DNA of 64,000 nt from NCBI RefSeq assembly GCF_002097535.1, contig NZ_CP020772.1, forward strand, positions 1,364,001 to 1,428,000. Direction: 5' to 3'. The stretch is from Halobacillus mangrovi (GTDB lineage Bacteria; Bacillota; Bacilli; Bacillales; Halobacillaceae). Below are positions 17,685 to 26,529 of this stretch, one piece after another (the stretch's first letter is position 1; each line of letters begins with the position of its first letter). Below the pieces are notes generated by a model, which saw only the letters and a program-made list of their open reading frames with translations, searched no databases and was not told the origin of the DNA. The translations under genes were made by a program, and so were the position numbers.

Positions 17685-18789
17685 ATGGATATGGCCGAAA
17701 TTCGCCATGAACTAGATAATACAGCTAATCGTTTAGCGGACTTCAGGGGGTCTCTTTGACATCGATCAAAGAAAAACCCGAATTGCTGAGCTCGAAGAAG
17801 AAATGACAGCACCGGGCTTCTGGGATGACCAGAAAACAGCCCAGAAAGTGATTGATGAGGTTAACGGACTAAAATCACTTGTCCATACCTTAGAAGAACA
17901 TGAGGAGACCCATGAGAACCTGGAAGTTTCCTATGAACTGGTTAAAGAAGAAGAGGATGAAGATCTACGTCAGGATTTAGAAGAGCAAATCCAACAACTT
18001 GTTAAAGACTTGAACCAATTTGAATTAAACATCTTATTGAGTGAGCCGTATGACAAGAACAACGCGATTCTTGAGCTTCACCCAGGAGCAGGCGGTACAG
18101 AGTCTCAGGACTGGGCAAGCATGCTTTTACGTATGTACACACGCTGGGCTGAAAGAAAAGGATTTAAAGTTGAAACGATGGACTACCTTCCTGGTGAAGA
18201 GGCGGGCGTGAAGAGCGTGACCCTTTTAATTAAGGGACACAACGCTTATGGCTACTTGAAAGCGGAAAAAGGTGTCCACCGTCTTGTGCGTATCTCTCCA
18301 TTTGACTCTTCTGGCCGTCGCCACACTTCTTTTGTGTCTTGTGAGGTTATGCCTGAATTCAACGATGAAATTGAAATCGATGTTCGCACAGAAGATTTGA
18401 AGATTGATACGTATCGTTCCAGTGGTGCAGGTGGTCAGCACGTCAATACGACGGATTCAGCTGTAAGGATCACCCACACACCAACCAATACCGTAGTAAC
18501 GTGTCAATCTGAGCGTTCTCAAATTAAGAACCGTGAACAAGCGATGAAGATGCTGAAGGCGAAGCTTTATCAGCTTGAGATTGAACGTCAGCAGCAAGAG
18601 CTTGATGATATTCGCGGTGAACAAAAAGAAATTGGCTGGGGCAGCCAGATCCGTTCTTATGTGTTCCACCCATACTCTATGGTTAAGGACCACCGTACAA
18701 ATACAGAAATCGGAAATACCCAAGCTGTTATGGACGGGGAACTAGACAAGTTCATAGACGCTTACCTTCGTTCACAAATGGATGGCTAA
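17685..18789 (+). CDS. prfB: Peptide chain release factor 2 with programmed +1 frameshift
   Basis: RF2 releases peptides at UGA and UAA. Translation begins at ATG 17685 (AGGAGTG upstream), reads 24 codons to an in-frame TGA at 17757-17759, and must shift +1 to continue from GAC at 17758 to the stop at 18787-18789, giving about 367 aa. The shift cassette AGGGGGTCTCTTTGAC is the classic autoregulatory site: an internal Shine-Dalgarno, the slippery CTT and the UGA that RF2 itself reads. The GGQ catalytic motif ([17 protein letters not shown]) and the class-I release factor domains are present. Length and layout match B. subtilis PrfB. Confidence 0.97.
17743..17760 (+). promoter_or_regulatory. 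RF2 programmed frameshift site
   Basis: AGGGGG acts as internal ribosome-binding sequence three bases before CTT-TGA; the frame changes at CTT (17754-17756). Low RF2 favours shifting, high RF2 favours termination. Confidence 0.95.
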
Positions 18790-18794
18790 TTATC

Positions 18795-18825
18795 AAAGAC
18801 TCTCACAAATCGTGGGAGTCTTTTT
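18795..18825 (+). terminator. Terminator of prfB
   Basis: AAAGACTCTCAC and GTGGGAGTCTTT around AAATC, followed by TT. Confidence 0.85.
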
Positions 18826-18894
18826 AGTAGTTTATTAATAGGACAGGGAGTTTTTTTAAGACCTATTCGTAATGGGAATACTGTGTGCGAATTT

Positions 18895-18972
18895 GCGAGA
18901 CTTCAGAGGAGAAATGAACGGAAGATCTTGCAGCGGAGCGAGGAAGCTCGAACGTTCGTCCGTAGAAAAGGA
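18895..18972 (+). repeat. Dispersed GC-rich intergenic repeat, copy 1
   Basis: Begins GCGAGACTTCAGAGGAGAA and ends with GAGGAAGCTCGAAC, TTCGTCC and AGAAAAGGA. The same order of blocks occurs at 49809-49899 and, in part and inverted, at 56044-56083. Non-coding as far as I can tell; a reading frame crosses it but shows no similarity to anything. Confidence 0.5.
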
Positions 18973-19077
18973 ATAAAATCTTCCATAATCAAACTCTTCA
19001 TCTGTGCAGAAAAAAGGAATTTTTGCTCTTCTATGGAAGTAGATAGAAACCCTATAAAAAGAAAAGAGGAAACTCGT

Positions 19078-19581
19078 TTGACACAATATAAACTCAGACA
19101 AGCCATAAAAGAAGATCATGATTTTCTAAGAGAAATGCTTTATGAAGCCATCTACGTACCTGAAGGGAAAGCACGTCCTTCAAAAGATATCATTGATCGA
19201 CCGGAAATTGCCAAGTATTTGAGTGGCTGGGGAAGAGCAGGAGATATAGCATTTATAGCGATTGATGAGGATGAAAATCCAGTCGGGGCCGTCTGGACAC
19301 GTCTCTTTGACGAAACCAATCAGACCTACGGCTACATCAATGCCAATACACCTGTGCTCAGCGGCATGGCTGTATTACCTGATGATAGAGGAAAGGGGAT
19401 CGGAACTTTATTATTGAGTGAAATGATAAATGAGGTAAAAAAACAGGGATATTCCTCTATGTCCTTAAGTGTAGATCCAGATAACGATGCACGGCGGTTA
19501 TATGAAAAATACGGATTTGAAAAAGTAGGAATCAATGGAACATCGTGGGATATGGTGGCAACATTAAGAGAGAACGAATAA
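19078..19581 (+). CDS. GNAT family N-acetyltransferase
   Basis: The 167-aa protein has the acetyl-CoA-binding GNAT fold: N-terminal KLRQAIKEDHDFLREMLYEA, central strand LSGMAVLPDDRGKGIGTLLL with the Q/RxxGxG/A-type pyrophosphate loop (RGKGIG), and the C-terminal NDARRLYEKYGFEKVG motif. TTG 19078 is chosen because GAGGA lies 7 bp upstream; the frame extends further upstream into the intergenic repeat. The substrate is unknown. It stands alone between two terminators, not in the B. subtilis order. Confidence 0.85.
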   Translation: MTQYKLRQAIKEDHDFLREMLYEAIYVPEGKARPSKDIIDRPEIAKYLSGWGRAGDIAFIAIDEDENPVGAVWTRLFDETNQTYGYINANTPVLSGMAVLPDDRGKGIGTLLLSEMINEVKKQGYSSMSLSVDPDNDARRLYEKYGFEKVGINGTSWDMVATLRENE

Positions 19582-19884
19582 AAAGATCTTCTAATAACGC
19601 GCAAGCCCCGTAAGAGAAAGTCTCTTACGGGGCTTATGTAATGAACAACGGCAATCAAGAAAGCAAGAGGAATGCTTTTCATGATCAACAAAAGTATATC
19701 ATAGGTGATTATTATATGAAAATGAATAAAAAGCCCTTTCGTATCAGATCGAATGGCATTATTTCGTCCGTGTATTCTAATCTTTTTGTTCTACAACAAT
19801 GACTATATTCCTGTTCTTCCTTCTATCCATTTCCAGTTTTATTTGCTATGATTAACGTACATACATATGAAGGCGGTGGAGAAG
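19582..19884. other. Intergenic region before galU
   Basis: Holds the acetyltransferase terminator (19603-19640) and otherwise no recognisable gene. A 53-codon frame from 19642 lacks a ribosome binding site and similarity, so I do not call it. Confidence 0.5.
19603..19640 (+). terminator. Terminator of the acetyltransferase gene
   Basis: Perfect 15-bp arms (19603-19617, 19621-19635) with loop AAG. The following sequence is not T-rich, so it may act in both directions or only as an RNA 3' stabiliser. Confidence 0.6.
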
Positions 19885-20766
19885 ATGAAAGTGAAAAAGG
19901 CGATTATACCTGCTGCAGGTTTGGGGACTCGTTTTCTGCCGGCAACAAAAGCGATGCCGAAGGAAATGCTTCCAATCGTGGATAAGCCTACGATTCAATA
20001 TATTGTAGAAGAAGCGATTGAATCAGGTATTGAAGATATCATCATTGTGACAGGTAAAGGGAAGCGTGCGATTGAGGATCATTTTGACCATGCTTTTGAA
20101 CTTGAGGACAACCTTTATAAAAAAGGAAAGTTCGATCTGCTTGATGAGGTAAAACAATCGGCTAAAGTTGATATTCACTACATCCGCCAAAAAGAGCCTA
20201 AAGGACTTGGACATGCGGTTTGGTGTGCCCGCAAATTTATCGGAGACGAGCCTTTTGCGGTTCTCCTCGGTGATGATATAGTTCGATCTGATGAACCGTG
20301 CTTGAAACAGTTGATGAATCAATATGAAGAAACGCATTCCTCTGTGATTGGTGTCAAACAGGTGCCTCACGAAGATACGAATAAATACGGTATTATAGCA
20401 CCGAAGGATCAGCAAGGCCGTCGCTATGAAGTCGAACACTTTGTGGAAAAGCCGCCAGTGGAAGAGGCTCCTTCCAACCTTGCGATCATCGGGCGTTATG
20501 TCTTTACTTCGGAAATCCTTGACCTATTAGGTTCACAGGAAACAGGTCGTGGAGGCGAGATTCAGCTTACAGACGCAATCGAACGCTTAAATCTTGAACA
20601 GCCCGTTTACGGCTATGAATTTGAAGGTGATCGTTATGATGTTGGCGATCAGCTTGGGTTTATTCAAACGACTCTGGCTCTTGCCATGGAGCGCGAGGAT
20701 ATGCGTGAGGATGTGTTGGGGCTGCTGGAAGAAATCTTAAAAACTCAACAAACACCAAAATCTTAA
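19885..20766 (+). CDS. galU: UTP-glucose-1-phosphate uridylyltransferase
   Basis: Makes UDP-glucose from UTP and glucose-1-phosphate, for teichoic acid glucosylation, glycolipids and exopolysaccharide. The 293-aa protein (GtaB in B. subtilis) carries the nucleotidyltransferase signature [20 protein letters not shown] at the N-terminus, [24 protein letters not shown], and VEKP. ATG 19885 preceded by GGTGGAG matches the family N-terminus; an in-frame ATG at 19867 is less likely. Followed by a terminator. Confidence 0.95.
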   Translation: MKVKKAIIPAAGLGTRFLPATKAMPKEMLPIVDKPTIQYIVEEAIESGIEDIIIVTGKGKRAIEDHFDHAFELEDNLYKKGKFDLLDEVKQSAKVDIHYIRQKEPKGLGHAVWCARKFIGDEPFAVLLGDDIVRSDEPCLKQLMNQYEETHSSVIGVKQVPHEDTNKYGIIAPKDQQGRRYEVEHFVEKPPVEEAPSNLAIIGRYVFTSEILDLLGSQETGRGGEIQLTDAIERLNLEQPVYGYEFEGDRYDVGDQLGFIQTTLALAMEREDMREDVLGLLEEILKTQQTPKS

Positions 20767-20771
20767 ACCAC

Positions 20772-20803
20772 AAAGCGATGGGTGCTTCTGCCCATCGCTT
20801 TTC
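20772..20803 (+). terminator. Terminator of galU
   Basis: AAAGCGATGGG and CCCATCGCTTT arms with TGCTTCTG loop, then TTCTT. Confidence 0.85.
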
Positions 20804-20976
20804 TTATGTATCCGTATAGTTCATTACTAAAAGTAGATAGTAAGCGTATAGAGTTCCTTTAACGTGTTAACACGTTATTTCGCTCTCATTTACAGTTCTA
20901 TCCCCGGGTGTTATACTCCTATCGGTTTATATCTCGTAAAAAGAAGATCGATGAAAGAATAGGGAGAGAAGATAAC

Positions 20977-21849
20977 ATGATGATGGCTAAGAAATATAGA
21001 AGAGAACCGATGCCTCCATTAATGAAGCATATAATCGAGTATGGGCTCGTTATATTGGGCTCTTTTTTTGTGGCATTAGCGTTCAACGTATTTTTGTTAC
21101 CGAACAACATCGCATCAGGCGGAGTAGCTGGGATCAGTACAATTACAAAAGGTGTGTTCGGGTGGGAACCAGGGATCGTCCAGTGGGTACTCAACATTCC
21201 GCTGTTCATTACCGGAGTCTTAATCTTAGGGAAAAATTTCGGTATCAAATCATTTGTTGGAACATTGGTCCTGCCGATGTTTGTGCTTTTGACAAGTGAC
21301 TTAGATGCAGCGACACCTGACCCGCTCCTTGGAGCCATATTCGGTGGTATGGGTGTAGGTCTTGGGCTTGGAATCGTTTTCCGAGGACGAGCATCAACGG
21401 GCGGCATCGACCTTGCCGCTCAGGTACTGCATAAATTCACCCATCTCCCTCTTGGGATCAGTGTAGCCATGCTAGATGGACTGATTGTCCTCACATCGGC
21501 AGTCGTCTTCTCGTTAGAAGAAGGGCTTTATGCACTGATCGGATTGTTTGCGACAAGCAGAACCATAGACTTCGTACAGGTCGGATTTAATACATCGAAA
21601 AACGTCATGATCATTACCGAATGTGTAGATGATGTACGCGATGCCATTTTTGAAGAAATTGACCGTGGTGTGACAGTGTTAAGCGGGGCTGGAGGCTATA
21701 CAGACAGAGAACGGCGTGTTGTGATGTGTGTCGTTCAGCAAAACGAATTTATTAAATTGACACAAACGGTGAAAATGGTCGACCCTGGTGCTTTTGTCGT
21801 GGCCATGAATGCTACAGAGGTGCTCGGAGAAGGTTTCAAAACGACGTGA
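20977..21849 (+). CDS. yvjA: YitT family membrane protein (YvjA)
   Basis: A 290-aa integral membrane protein with about five or six helices in the first 200 residues (LVILGSFFVALAFNVFLLP, GGVAGISTI, GMGVGLGLGIVF) and a C-terminal soluble DUF2179 domain (NTSKNVMIITE ... GVTVLSGAGGYTDRERRVVM). Its transported substrate is unknown. ATG 20977 follows AGGGAGAG. Position just before cccB and ftsE fits B. subtilis yvjA. Confidence 0.88.
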   Translation: MMMAKKYRREPMPPLMKHIIEYGLVILGSFFVALAFNVFLLPNNIASGGVAGISTITKGVFGWEPGIVQWVLNIPLFITGVLILGKNFGIKSFVGTLVLPMFVLLTSDLDAATPDPLLGAIFGGMGVGLGLGIVFRGRASTGGIDLAAQVLHKFTHLPLGISVAMLDGLIVLTSAVVFSLEEGLYALIGLFATSRTIDFVQVGFNTSKNVMIITECVDDVRDAIFEEIDRGVTVLSGAGGYTDRERRVVMCVVQQNEFIKLTQTVKMVDPGAFVVAMNATEVLGEGFKTT

Positions 21850-21896
21850 CTCGGTTATAATATTCCTATACTTATTTGATGAAGGGGGATATTGAT

Positions 21897-22310
21897 TTGA
21901 AGAAACTATTATCCGCACTTTTCTTAGGATTGATCCTCGTTTTAGCTGCCTGCGGTGGCGGTGGAGACGAAGGAACAACCGATGACAATGCTAATGAACA
22001 AACTGAAGAAGGTACGAATGAAGACACTGGTGAAGGAAATGAAGGGGACGGCGGTGAGTCTGGGGAAACTGGCGAATCCAACGTAGATGCTGAAGCAGCT
22101 GAACAGGCTTTCCAACAAAACTGTGCCAGTTGTCATGGCGGTGACCTTGGCGGAGGAATGGGACCATCCCTGCAACAAGTAGGATCCAAGTATTCTGCTG
22201 AAGACATCGTTGGCATCATTAAGAATGGTAAAGGCAGCATGCCCGCTCAAGAACAAGTCTCTGATGAAGACGCTCAGCTTATTGCAGGCTGGTTAGCTAC
22301 AAAGAAATAA
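21897..22310 (+). CDS. cccB: Membrane-anchored cytochrome c551
   Basis: Lipoprotein c-type cytochrome that carries electrons outside the membrane. The 137-aa protein has a lipoprotein signal peptide with lipobox LAAC at about residue 20, a Gly/Glu/Asp-rich flexible linker (residues 21-62), and a cytochrome c domain with heme-binding CASCH near residue 75 and the distal Met in KGSMPAQ near 116. The TTG at 21897 is well spaced from AAGGGGG and starts a proper signal peptide. Its very acidic linker suits a saline environment. Followed by a terminator. Confidence 0.93.
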   Translation: MKKLLSALFLGLILVLAACGGGGDEGTTDDNANEQTEEGTNEDTGEGNEGDGGESGETGESNVDAEAAEQAFQQNCASCHGGDLGGGMGPSLQQVGSKYSAEDIVGIIKNGKGSMPAQEQVSDEDAQLIAGWLATKK

Positions 22311-22324
22311 ACGGAATACTTAAC

Positions 22325-22354
22325 AAAGTCTGGCTTTCTCAGCCAGGCTTTTTA
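22325..22354 (+). terminator. Terminator of cccB
   Basis: AAAGTCTGGCT and AGCCAGGCTTT arms with TTCTC loop, then TTATT. Confidence 0.85.
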
Positions 22355-22489
22355 TTATTGTGCAAAAATGATCGTTTTTTGAAAAATAAATGTAATAATT
22401 TTTTGTCTAAAATTATCGAATTTCAATGTTATAATAAAGTTGTTTGCATAAAAAGTGTTTAATAAATAGGAAATTAAGGTGATCAACAT

Positions 22490-23176
22490 ATGATAGATAT
22501 GCAAGGAGTATATAAGACATACCCGAATGGGGTTACAGCATTAAACGGTCTTGATGTGAAGATTGATCAGGGTGAGTTCGTTTATGTCGTAGGCCCTAGT
22601 GGTGCAGGAAAATCGACATTTACAAAGCTTATTTACCGTGAAGAAAAGCCGACAAAAGGTTCTGTAAGAGTTATTGACATGGATACATCAACAATGAAAG
22701 AACGTAAGGTTCCAAAGCTTCGCCGGCAAGTAGGTGTCGTCTACCAGGATTTCCGTCTTCTTCCGACGCTCACGGTCTATGAAAACGTTGCTTTTGCATT
22801 GGAGGTCATTGAAGAAAATCCATCGAACATTCGCCGGCGTGTAATGGACGTATTGGATCAAGTTCGTTTGAAAAATAAAGCGCGCTTTATTCCAGATGAG
22901 CTTTCAGGCGGGGAACAGCAAAGGGTTTCTATTGCCCGGGCAATTGTCAATCATCCTAAGATTCTAATAGCTGATGAGCCGACAGGAAACCTTGACCCTG
23001 ATACTTCGTGGGAGATCATGCACATTCTTGAAGAAATCAACGCTGGTGGAACCACAGTTTTAATGGCGACTCACAGTCAGGAAATTGTAAACACCATACG
23101 CAGGCGTGTTATCGCGATTGAAGACGGTATGGTTGTGAGAGATGAATCCAAAGGTGAATATGGATACGAATATTAA
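22490..23176 (+). CDS. ftsE: Cell-division ABC ATPase FtsE
   Basis: FtsE is the ATPase of the FtsEX complex, which in Bacillus activates the CwlO endopeptidase for cell elongation. The 228-aa protein is complete: Walker A GPSGAGKST (35-43), Q-loop VVYQDFRLLP, signature LSGGEQQRVSIARAI, Walker B ILIADEPTGNLDP, and switch His in MATHSQEIV. It ends at TAA 23174-23176. The membrane partner ftsX, which normally overlaps or abuts ftsE, is missing: a terminator follows 6 bp later and the next gene is ctpB. Confidence 0.96.
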   Translation: MIDMQGVYKTYPNGVTALNGLDVKIDQGEFVYVVGPSGAGKSTFTKLIYREEKPTKGSVRVIDMDTSTMKERKVPKLRRQVGVVYQDFRLLPTLTVYENVAFALEVIEENPSNIRRRVMDVLDQVRLKNKARFIPDELSGGEQQRVSIARAIVNHPKILIADEPTGNLDPDTSWEIMHILEEINAGGTTVLMATHSQEIVNTIRRRVIAIEDGMVVRDESKGEYGYEY

Positions 23177-23182
23177 ATTGGC

Positions 23183-23215
23183 AAGACTGTCTCGATCGTA
23201 GAGACAGTCTTTTTT
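23183..23215 (+). terminator. Terminator directly after ftsE
   Basis: AAGACTGTCTC and GAGACAGTCTT around GATCGTA, then a T run; it ends the ftsE transcript where ftsX would be expected. Confidence 0.88.
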
Positions 23216-23444
23216 AGAGCCTCTTCTTAGTTTATTTTATAATAGGTTAGAGATGTTTTATGTCCTTATGTTCCTTTTATTTCCTAATAGGGTTTTGATT
23301 TGTAAGAAAAAATACTATAATGATGTGGACATGCTATCCATTGTTGTGGCATACCATATCAGTAATAAACGCACATTTACGGTGCATGCGCTTATTTGCT
23401 AGTATAGAAGCATTAACGAAATAAAAAGTAGAAGGGTGAATGCG

Positions 23445-24950
23445 ATGAATATAAAACCGCGTTTCATAGCGCTGTTGATGGCGCTTGCGGTGCTGGTAGG
23501 GGCAGCTGGCTCTTACATAGGCATAGAGTATTTCGCAAACAATGAGGGAGAACAGTCCCAATCGGAACAGCTGGCCAATGCTGGCAAGAACGCTGAGAAT
23601 TTCGGAAGTTTAACTGAAGAAGAGCAGAAGAAATTCATAGAAGATATGACCGGAAACGGTGATTTAGAAAAAGTAGCCCAGGCTTATAACGTGATTAAAG
23701 AGAACTATGTAGAGGAAGTCGACAAGAAGCAGCTCGTCGAAGGGGCTATCCAGGGAATGCTGGATACGCTTGAGGACCCTTACAGTGTTTATATGGATCA
23801 GGAAACGATGAAGCAGTTTAATCAGTCCATAGAATCCTCCTTTGAAGGAATTGGTGCCGAGGTCAGCATGGTGAACGATAAGGTTACTATTGTTGCGCCA
23901 ATCAAGGGTTCACCTGCTGAAAAAGCTGGACTGAAACCAAATGACCAAATTCTGAAAGTCGATGGAGAAAGTGTGGAAGGCCTTGACTTATATGAAGCTG
24001 TCCTTAAAATCCGCGGGGAAAAAGGGACAGAAGTAACTTTGCAAGTCGATCGACCTGGAGTAAGCGATCCTTTGAACATAGAAATTGTTCGCGATGATAT
24101 TCCGCTAGAAACGGTCTACACCGATACGAAAGAAGTGGACGGTAAAAAGGTAGGCGTTATTGAAATTACTTCCTTCTCCGAGAAAACATCAGATGAATTC
24201 CACAAAGCGCTTCAAAAGCTTGAGAGCGATGGAATGGAAGGACTTGTTATTGATGTAAGAGGAAATCCTGGCGGCTTGTTTACGGACGTACAGGAGATAC
24301 TGAAGGAATTTATTACAGATGAAAAGCCGATCGTACAAGTAGAAGATCGTAAAGGGGAAAAATCCAAATATTTCTCTGAGCGAACAGAGAAGAAGGAGTA
24401 CCCGATCACCGTACTGATGGATGAAGGAAGTGCATCCGCTTCAGAGATTCTAGCTGCGACAATGAATGAAGCAGGCGGCTATGATCTTGTCGGTACGAAA
24501 AGTTTCGGAAAAGGAACGGTTCAGCAGGCTATACCAATGGGCGACGGCAGTACAATCAAATTGACGTTGTTCAAGTGGCTGACTCCTGACGGTAACTGGA
24601 TTCATGAAAAAGGCATTGAGCCTACGGTTAAAGTGAAGCAGCCTGCATACTTCTACACAAACCCTGTAGAAATCGAAGACTCGCTGAAGCGCAACGATAA
24701 TAGCGATAAAATTAAGAATGTCCAAGAAATGTTGAAAGGGCTCGGGTACGACCCAGGCCGCACAGATGGGTATTACAGCAAAGAAACAGAAGCGGCTGTA
24801 GAAGCTTTTCAATCCGATTCAGGGCTTGAAGCAACAGGCCAAGTCGATGAGAAAACAGGTGGCAAACTAGAAGAAAAAATCGTTGAAGAAGTTCGTGATG
24901 AAGAAAATGACCGTCAAATGGAAAAAGCTTTGGAAATCCTGTTTGAGTAA
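23445..24950 (+). CDS. ctpB: Carboxy-terminal processing protease CtpB
   Basis: S41-family serine protease outside the membrane; B. subtilis CtpB cleaves SpoIVFA in sigma-K activation. The 501-aa protein has an N-terminal membrane anchor (FIALLMALAVLVGAAGSYIG), a PDZ domain (about 120-215), the S41 core with Ser331 in DEGSASASEI and Lys356 in SFGKGTVQ as the Ser-Lys dyad, and a C-terminal peptidoglycan-binding domain (about 410-480). ATG 23445 is chosen for spacing from GAAGGGTGA; a GTG 9 bp upstream overlaps that RBS. Confidence 0.94.
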   Translation: MNIKPRFIALLMALAVLVGAAGSYIGIEYFANNEGEQSQSEQLANAGKNAENFGSLTEEEQKKFIEDMTGNGDLEKVAQAYNVIKENYVEEVDKKQLVEGAIQGMLDTLEDPYSVYMDQETMKQFNQSIESSFEGIGAEVSMVNDKVTIVAPIKGSPAEKAGLKPNDQILKVDGESVEGLDLYEAVLKIRGEKGTEVTLQVDRPGVSDPLNIEIVRDDIPLETVYTDTKEVDGKKVGVIEITSFSEKTSDEFHKALQKLESDGMEGLVIDVRGNPGGLFTDVQEILKEFITDEKPIVQVEDRKGEKSKYFSERTEKKEYPITVLMDEGSASASEILAATMNEAGGYDLVGTKSFGKGTVQQAIPMGDGSTIKLTLFKWLTPDGNWIHEKGIEPTVKVKQPAYFYTNPVEIEDSLKRNDNSDKIKNVQEMLKGLGYDPGRTDGYYSKETEAAVEAFQSDSGLEATGQVDEKTGGKLEEKIVEEVRDEENDRQMEKALEILFE

Positions 24951-24982
24951 GGCAGGGGATCTGTTAGACGATCAAGAAATAT

Positions 24983-25013
24983 AATCCGTAGTCTTTGACT
25001 GCGGATTTTTTCG
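24983..25013 (+). terminator. Terminator of ctpB
   Basis: AATCCGTAGTC and GACTGCGGATT arms, loop TTT, then a T run. Confidence 0.85.
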
Positions 25014-25112
25014 TTTTAAGAAGCTAGAACGTTGGTTATTTTGCTAGCTCAAGCATACTTTTTTTAGGAAAAGTAAGGGGCTTTGGTTTTTAATTTGAAA
25101 GGAGAAATAAAT

Positions 25113-26303
25113 ATGGAACTTTGGTTTTTGGAACTGATAAAAGGGCTGGGAAGAATGTTTATCCAACCTTACTTATACATAGCTGTCCTTATGGTTTTAT
25201 TCCTGTCACAAAGAAGAATCAAGGAGGAGCGTAAAGCTTTCGGGACACGTATTTTTGATCGCTTTTCAGAATGGAAGGGAACGCTCGCAACTTCCTTGAT
25301 TGCTGGAGGGTGTTTATCGATATTCTCTCTAGGAGCAGGTATGGTGCTGCCTCTTTCATTCTTATGGCTGCTTGGTCTCGCGCTGATTTTGGTCAGCCTA
25401 CCTCTCAAACTCAGCATGTATTCCGCTAGCTATTCACTAGGCATCACCGCACTAATGCTCCTAGCTCTTCCGTATATGCCTGAGTATGGTCCGATAGAAT
25501 CCTGGAAGGTGTCTCTTCTGGAAACTCCGATGACATCGATTGCTGTCTTGATGTCGGTCATGCTCTTTGTTGAAGCGGTACTGCTTTTACGCACATCGAA
25601 AGCTCAGACGTTCCCGGAGCGGATTAAGGGCAGTCGGGGCATGTGGACTGGACAGCATCGCAGTACGAAAATGGCCATCGTTCCATTCGTCGCTCTTTTC
25701 CCAGCAGGAAGTATAGAAGCCTTAGCCTCCTGGTGGCCCCTCTTACATATAGGAGAGGAAAGCTTCGGGCTCGTCCTTGTTCCTTTTGTTATAGGTTGGG
25801 AATGGGTAGCAAAGGGACAGTCTCCTGAAAAAGTCGCAAAAACGATAGGACGGCATACGTTTGTGGTAGCGATTTTCGTTCTTTTGTTAACGATCGGAAG
25901 CATAATCTATAACCCACTATCTCTTGCAGCCATAGGAGCAGGGCTTGTAGGAAGAATCTTTATTCAAGTTCTTCACCGGTTAAAAGAAGGAGGCCAGAGC
26001 TTTTTTTCTCCTGATGCCAGAGGACTTCGCGTACTCGGTGTTATTCCGAAAAGTCCTGGAGCTCAAATGGGACTTACGCCTGGAGAGCTTATTGTGCGTG
26101 TCAACGCTCGACAAGTCCGAACGGAAAGACAGTTTTATGAAGCGCTTCAATTGAACGGTGGCTTTAACAAAATTGAAGTTAGGGATGAATGGGGAGAAAA
26201 TCGTTATGTGCAGCGCGCCCTTTATGAAGGGGAGCACTATGAACTTGGACTAGTGTTCTTAGAACCTCCTGAGCGTGAAGAAACCGTTGGTTTATACGTG
26301 TGA
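25113..26303 (+). CDS. minJ: PDZ-domain membrane protein MinJ
   Basis: MinJ links DivIVA to MinCD and controls septum placement. The 396-aa protein has about seven or eight membrane helices over residues 10-300 and a C-terminal PDZ domain (about 305-385: LRVLGVIPKSPGAQMGLTPG, RTERQFYEAL). The N-terminus MELWFLELIKGLGR and the position after ctpB fit MinJ (YvjD). ATG 25113 follows AAAGGAG. It ends with a terminator. Family is firm; the MinJ name rests on synteny and architecture. Confidence 0.87.
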   Translation: MELWFLELIKGLGRMFIQPYLYIAVLMVLFLSQRRIKEERKAFGTRIFDRFSEWKGTLATSLIAGGCLSIFSLGAGMVLPLSFLWLLGLALILVSLPLKLSMYSASYSLGITALMLLALPYMPEYGPIESWKVSLLETPMTSIAVLMSVMLFVEAVLLLRTSKAQTFPERIKGSRGMWTGQHRSTKMAIVPFVALFPAGSIEALASWWPLLHIGEESFGLVLVPFVIGWEWVAKGQSPEKVAKTIGRHTFVVAIFVLLLTIGSIIYNPLSLAAIGAGLVGRIFIQVLHRLKEGGQSFFSPDARGLRVLGVIPKSPGAQMGLTPGELIVRVNARQVRTERQFYEALQLNGGFNKIEVRDEWGENRYVQRALYEGEHYELGLVFLEPPEREETVGLYV

Positions 26304-26320
26304 GTCCTATGTATCTTAGT

Positions 26321-26356
26321 AGAGGTTATCCGGCATCTTTGGATAACCTCTTCTTA
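26321..26356 (+). terminator. Terminator of minJ
   Basis: AGAGGTTATCC and GGATAACCTCT arms, then TCTTAGT. Confidence 0.75.
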
Positions 26357-26529
26357 GTAATCAAGAAGACTAGTGAGCTTTCCGTCGAAAATTTTACTAA
26401 ATTAAATTATTTCTTACTTATGGGTTTGGGGGAGTGGAGGAAAGGCTACACAGGTATTGAAACAAAAGTTTTTCAGGCCATGAATGGAATGTAGCTATTT
26501 CATGAGGGCGTAAATGGAAGGGAGATTAC

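Noticed and set aside
17685..17802. prfB as a broken gene because of the in-frame TGA
   Set aside because: The AGGGGG...CTTTGAC cassette is the conserved programmed frameshift of RF2, so the gene is functional.
18883..19077. N-terminal extension of the acetyltransferase
   Set aside because: The open frame runs through the dispersed repeat, has no RBS at its ends, and the GNAT family starts at the TTG at 19078.
19642..19803. A 53-codon open frame before galU
   Set aside because: No ribosome binding site and no recognisable residues; likely chance.
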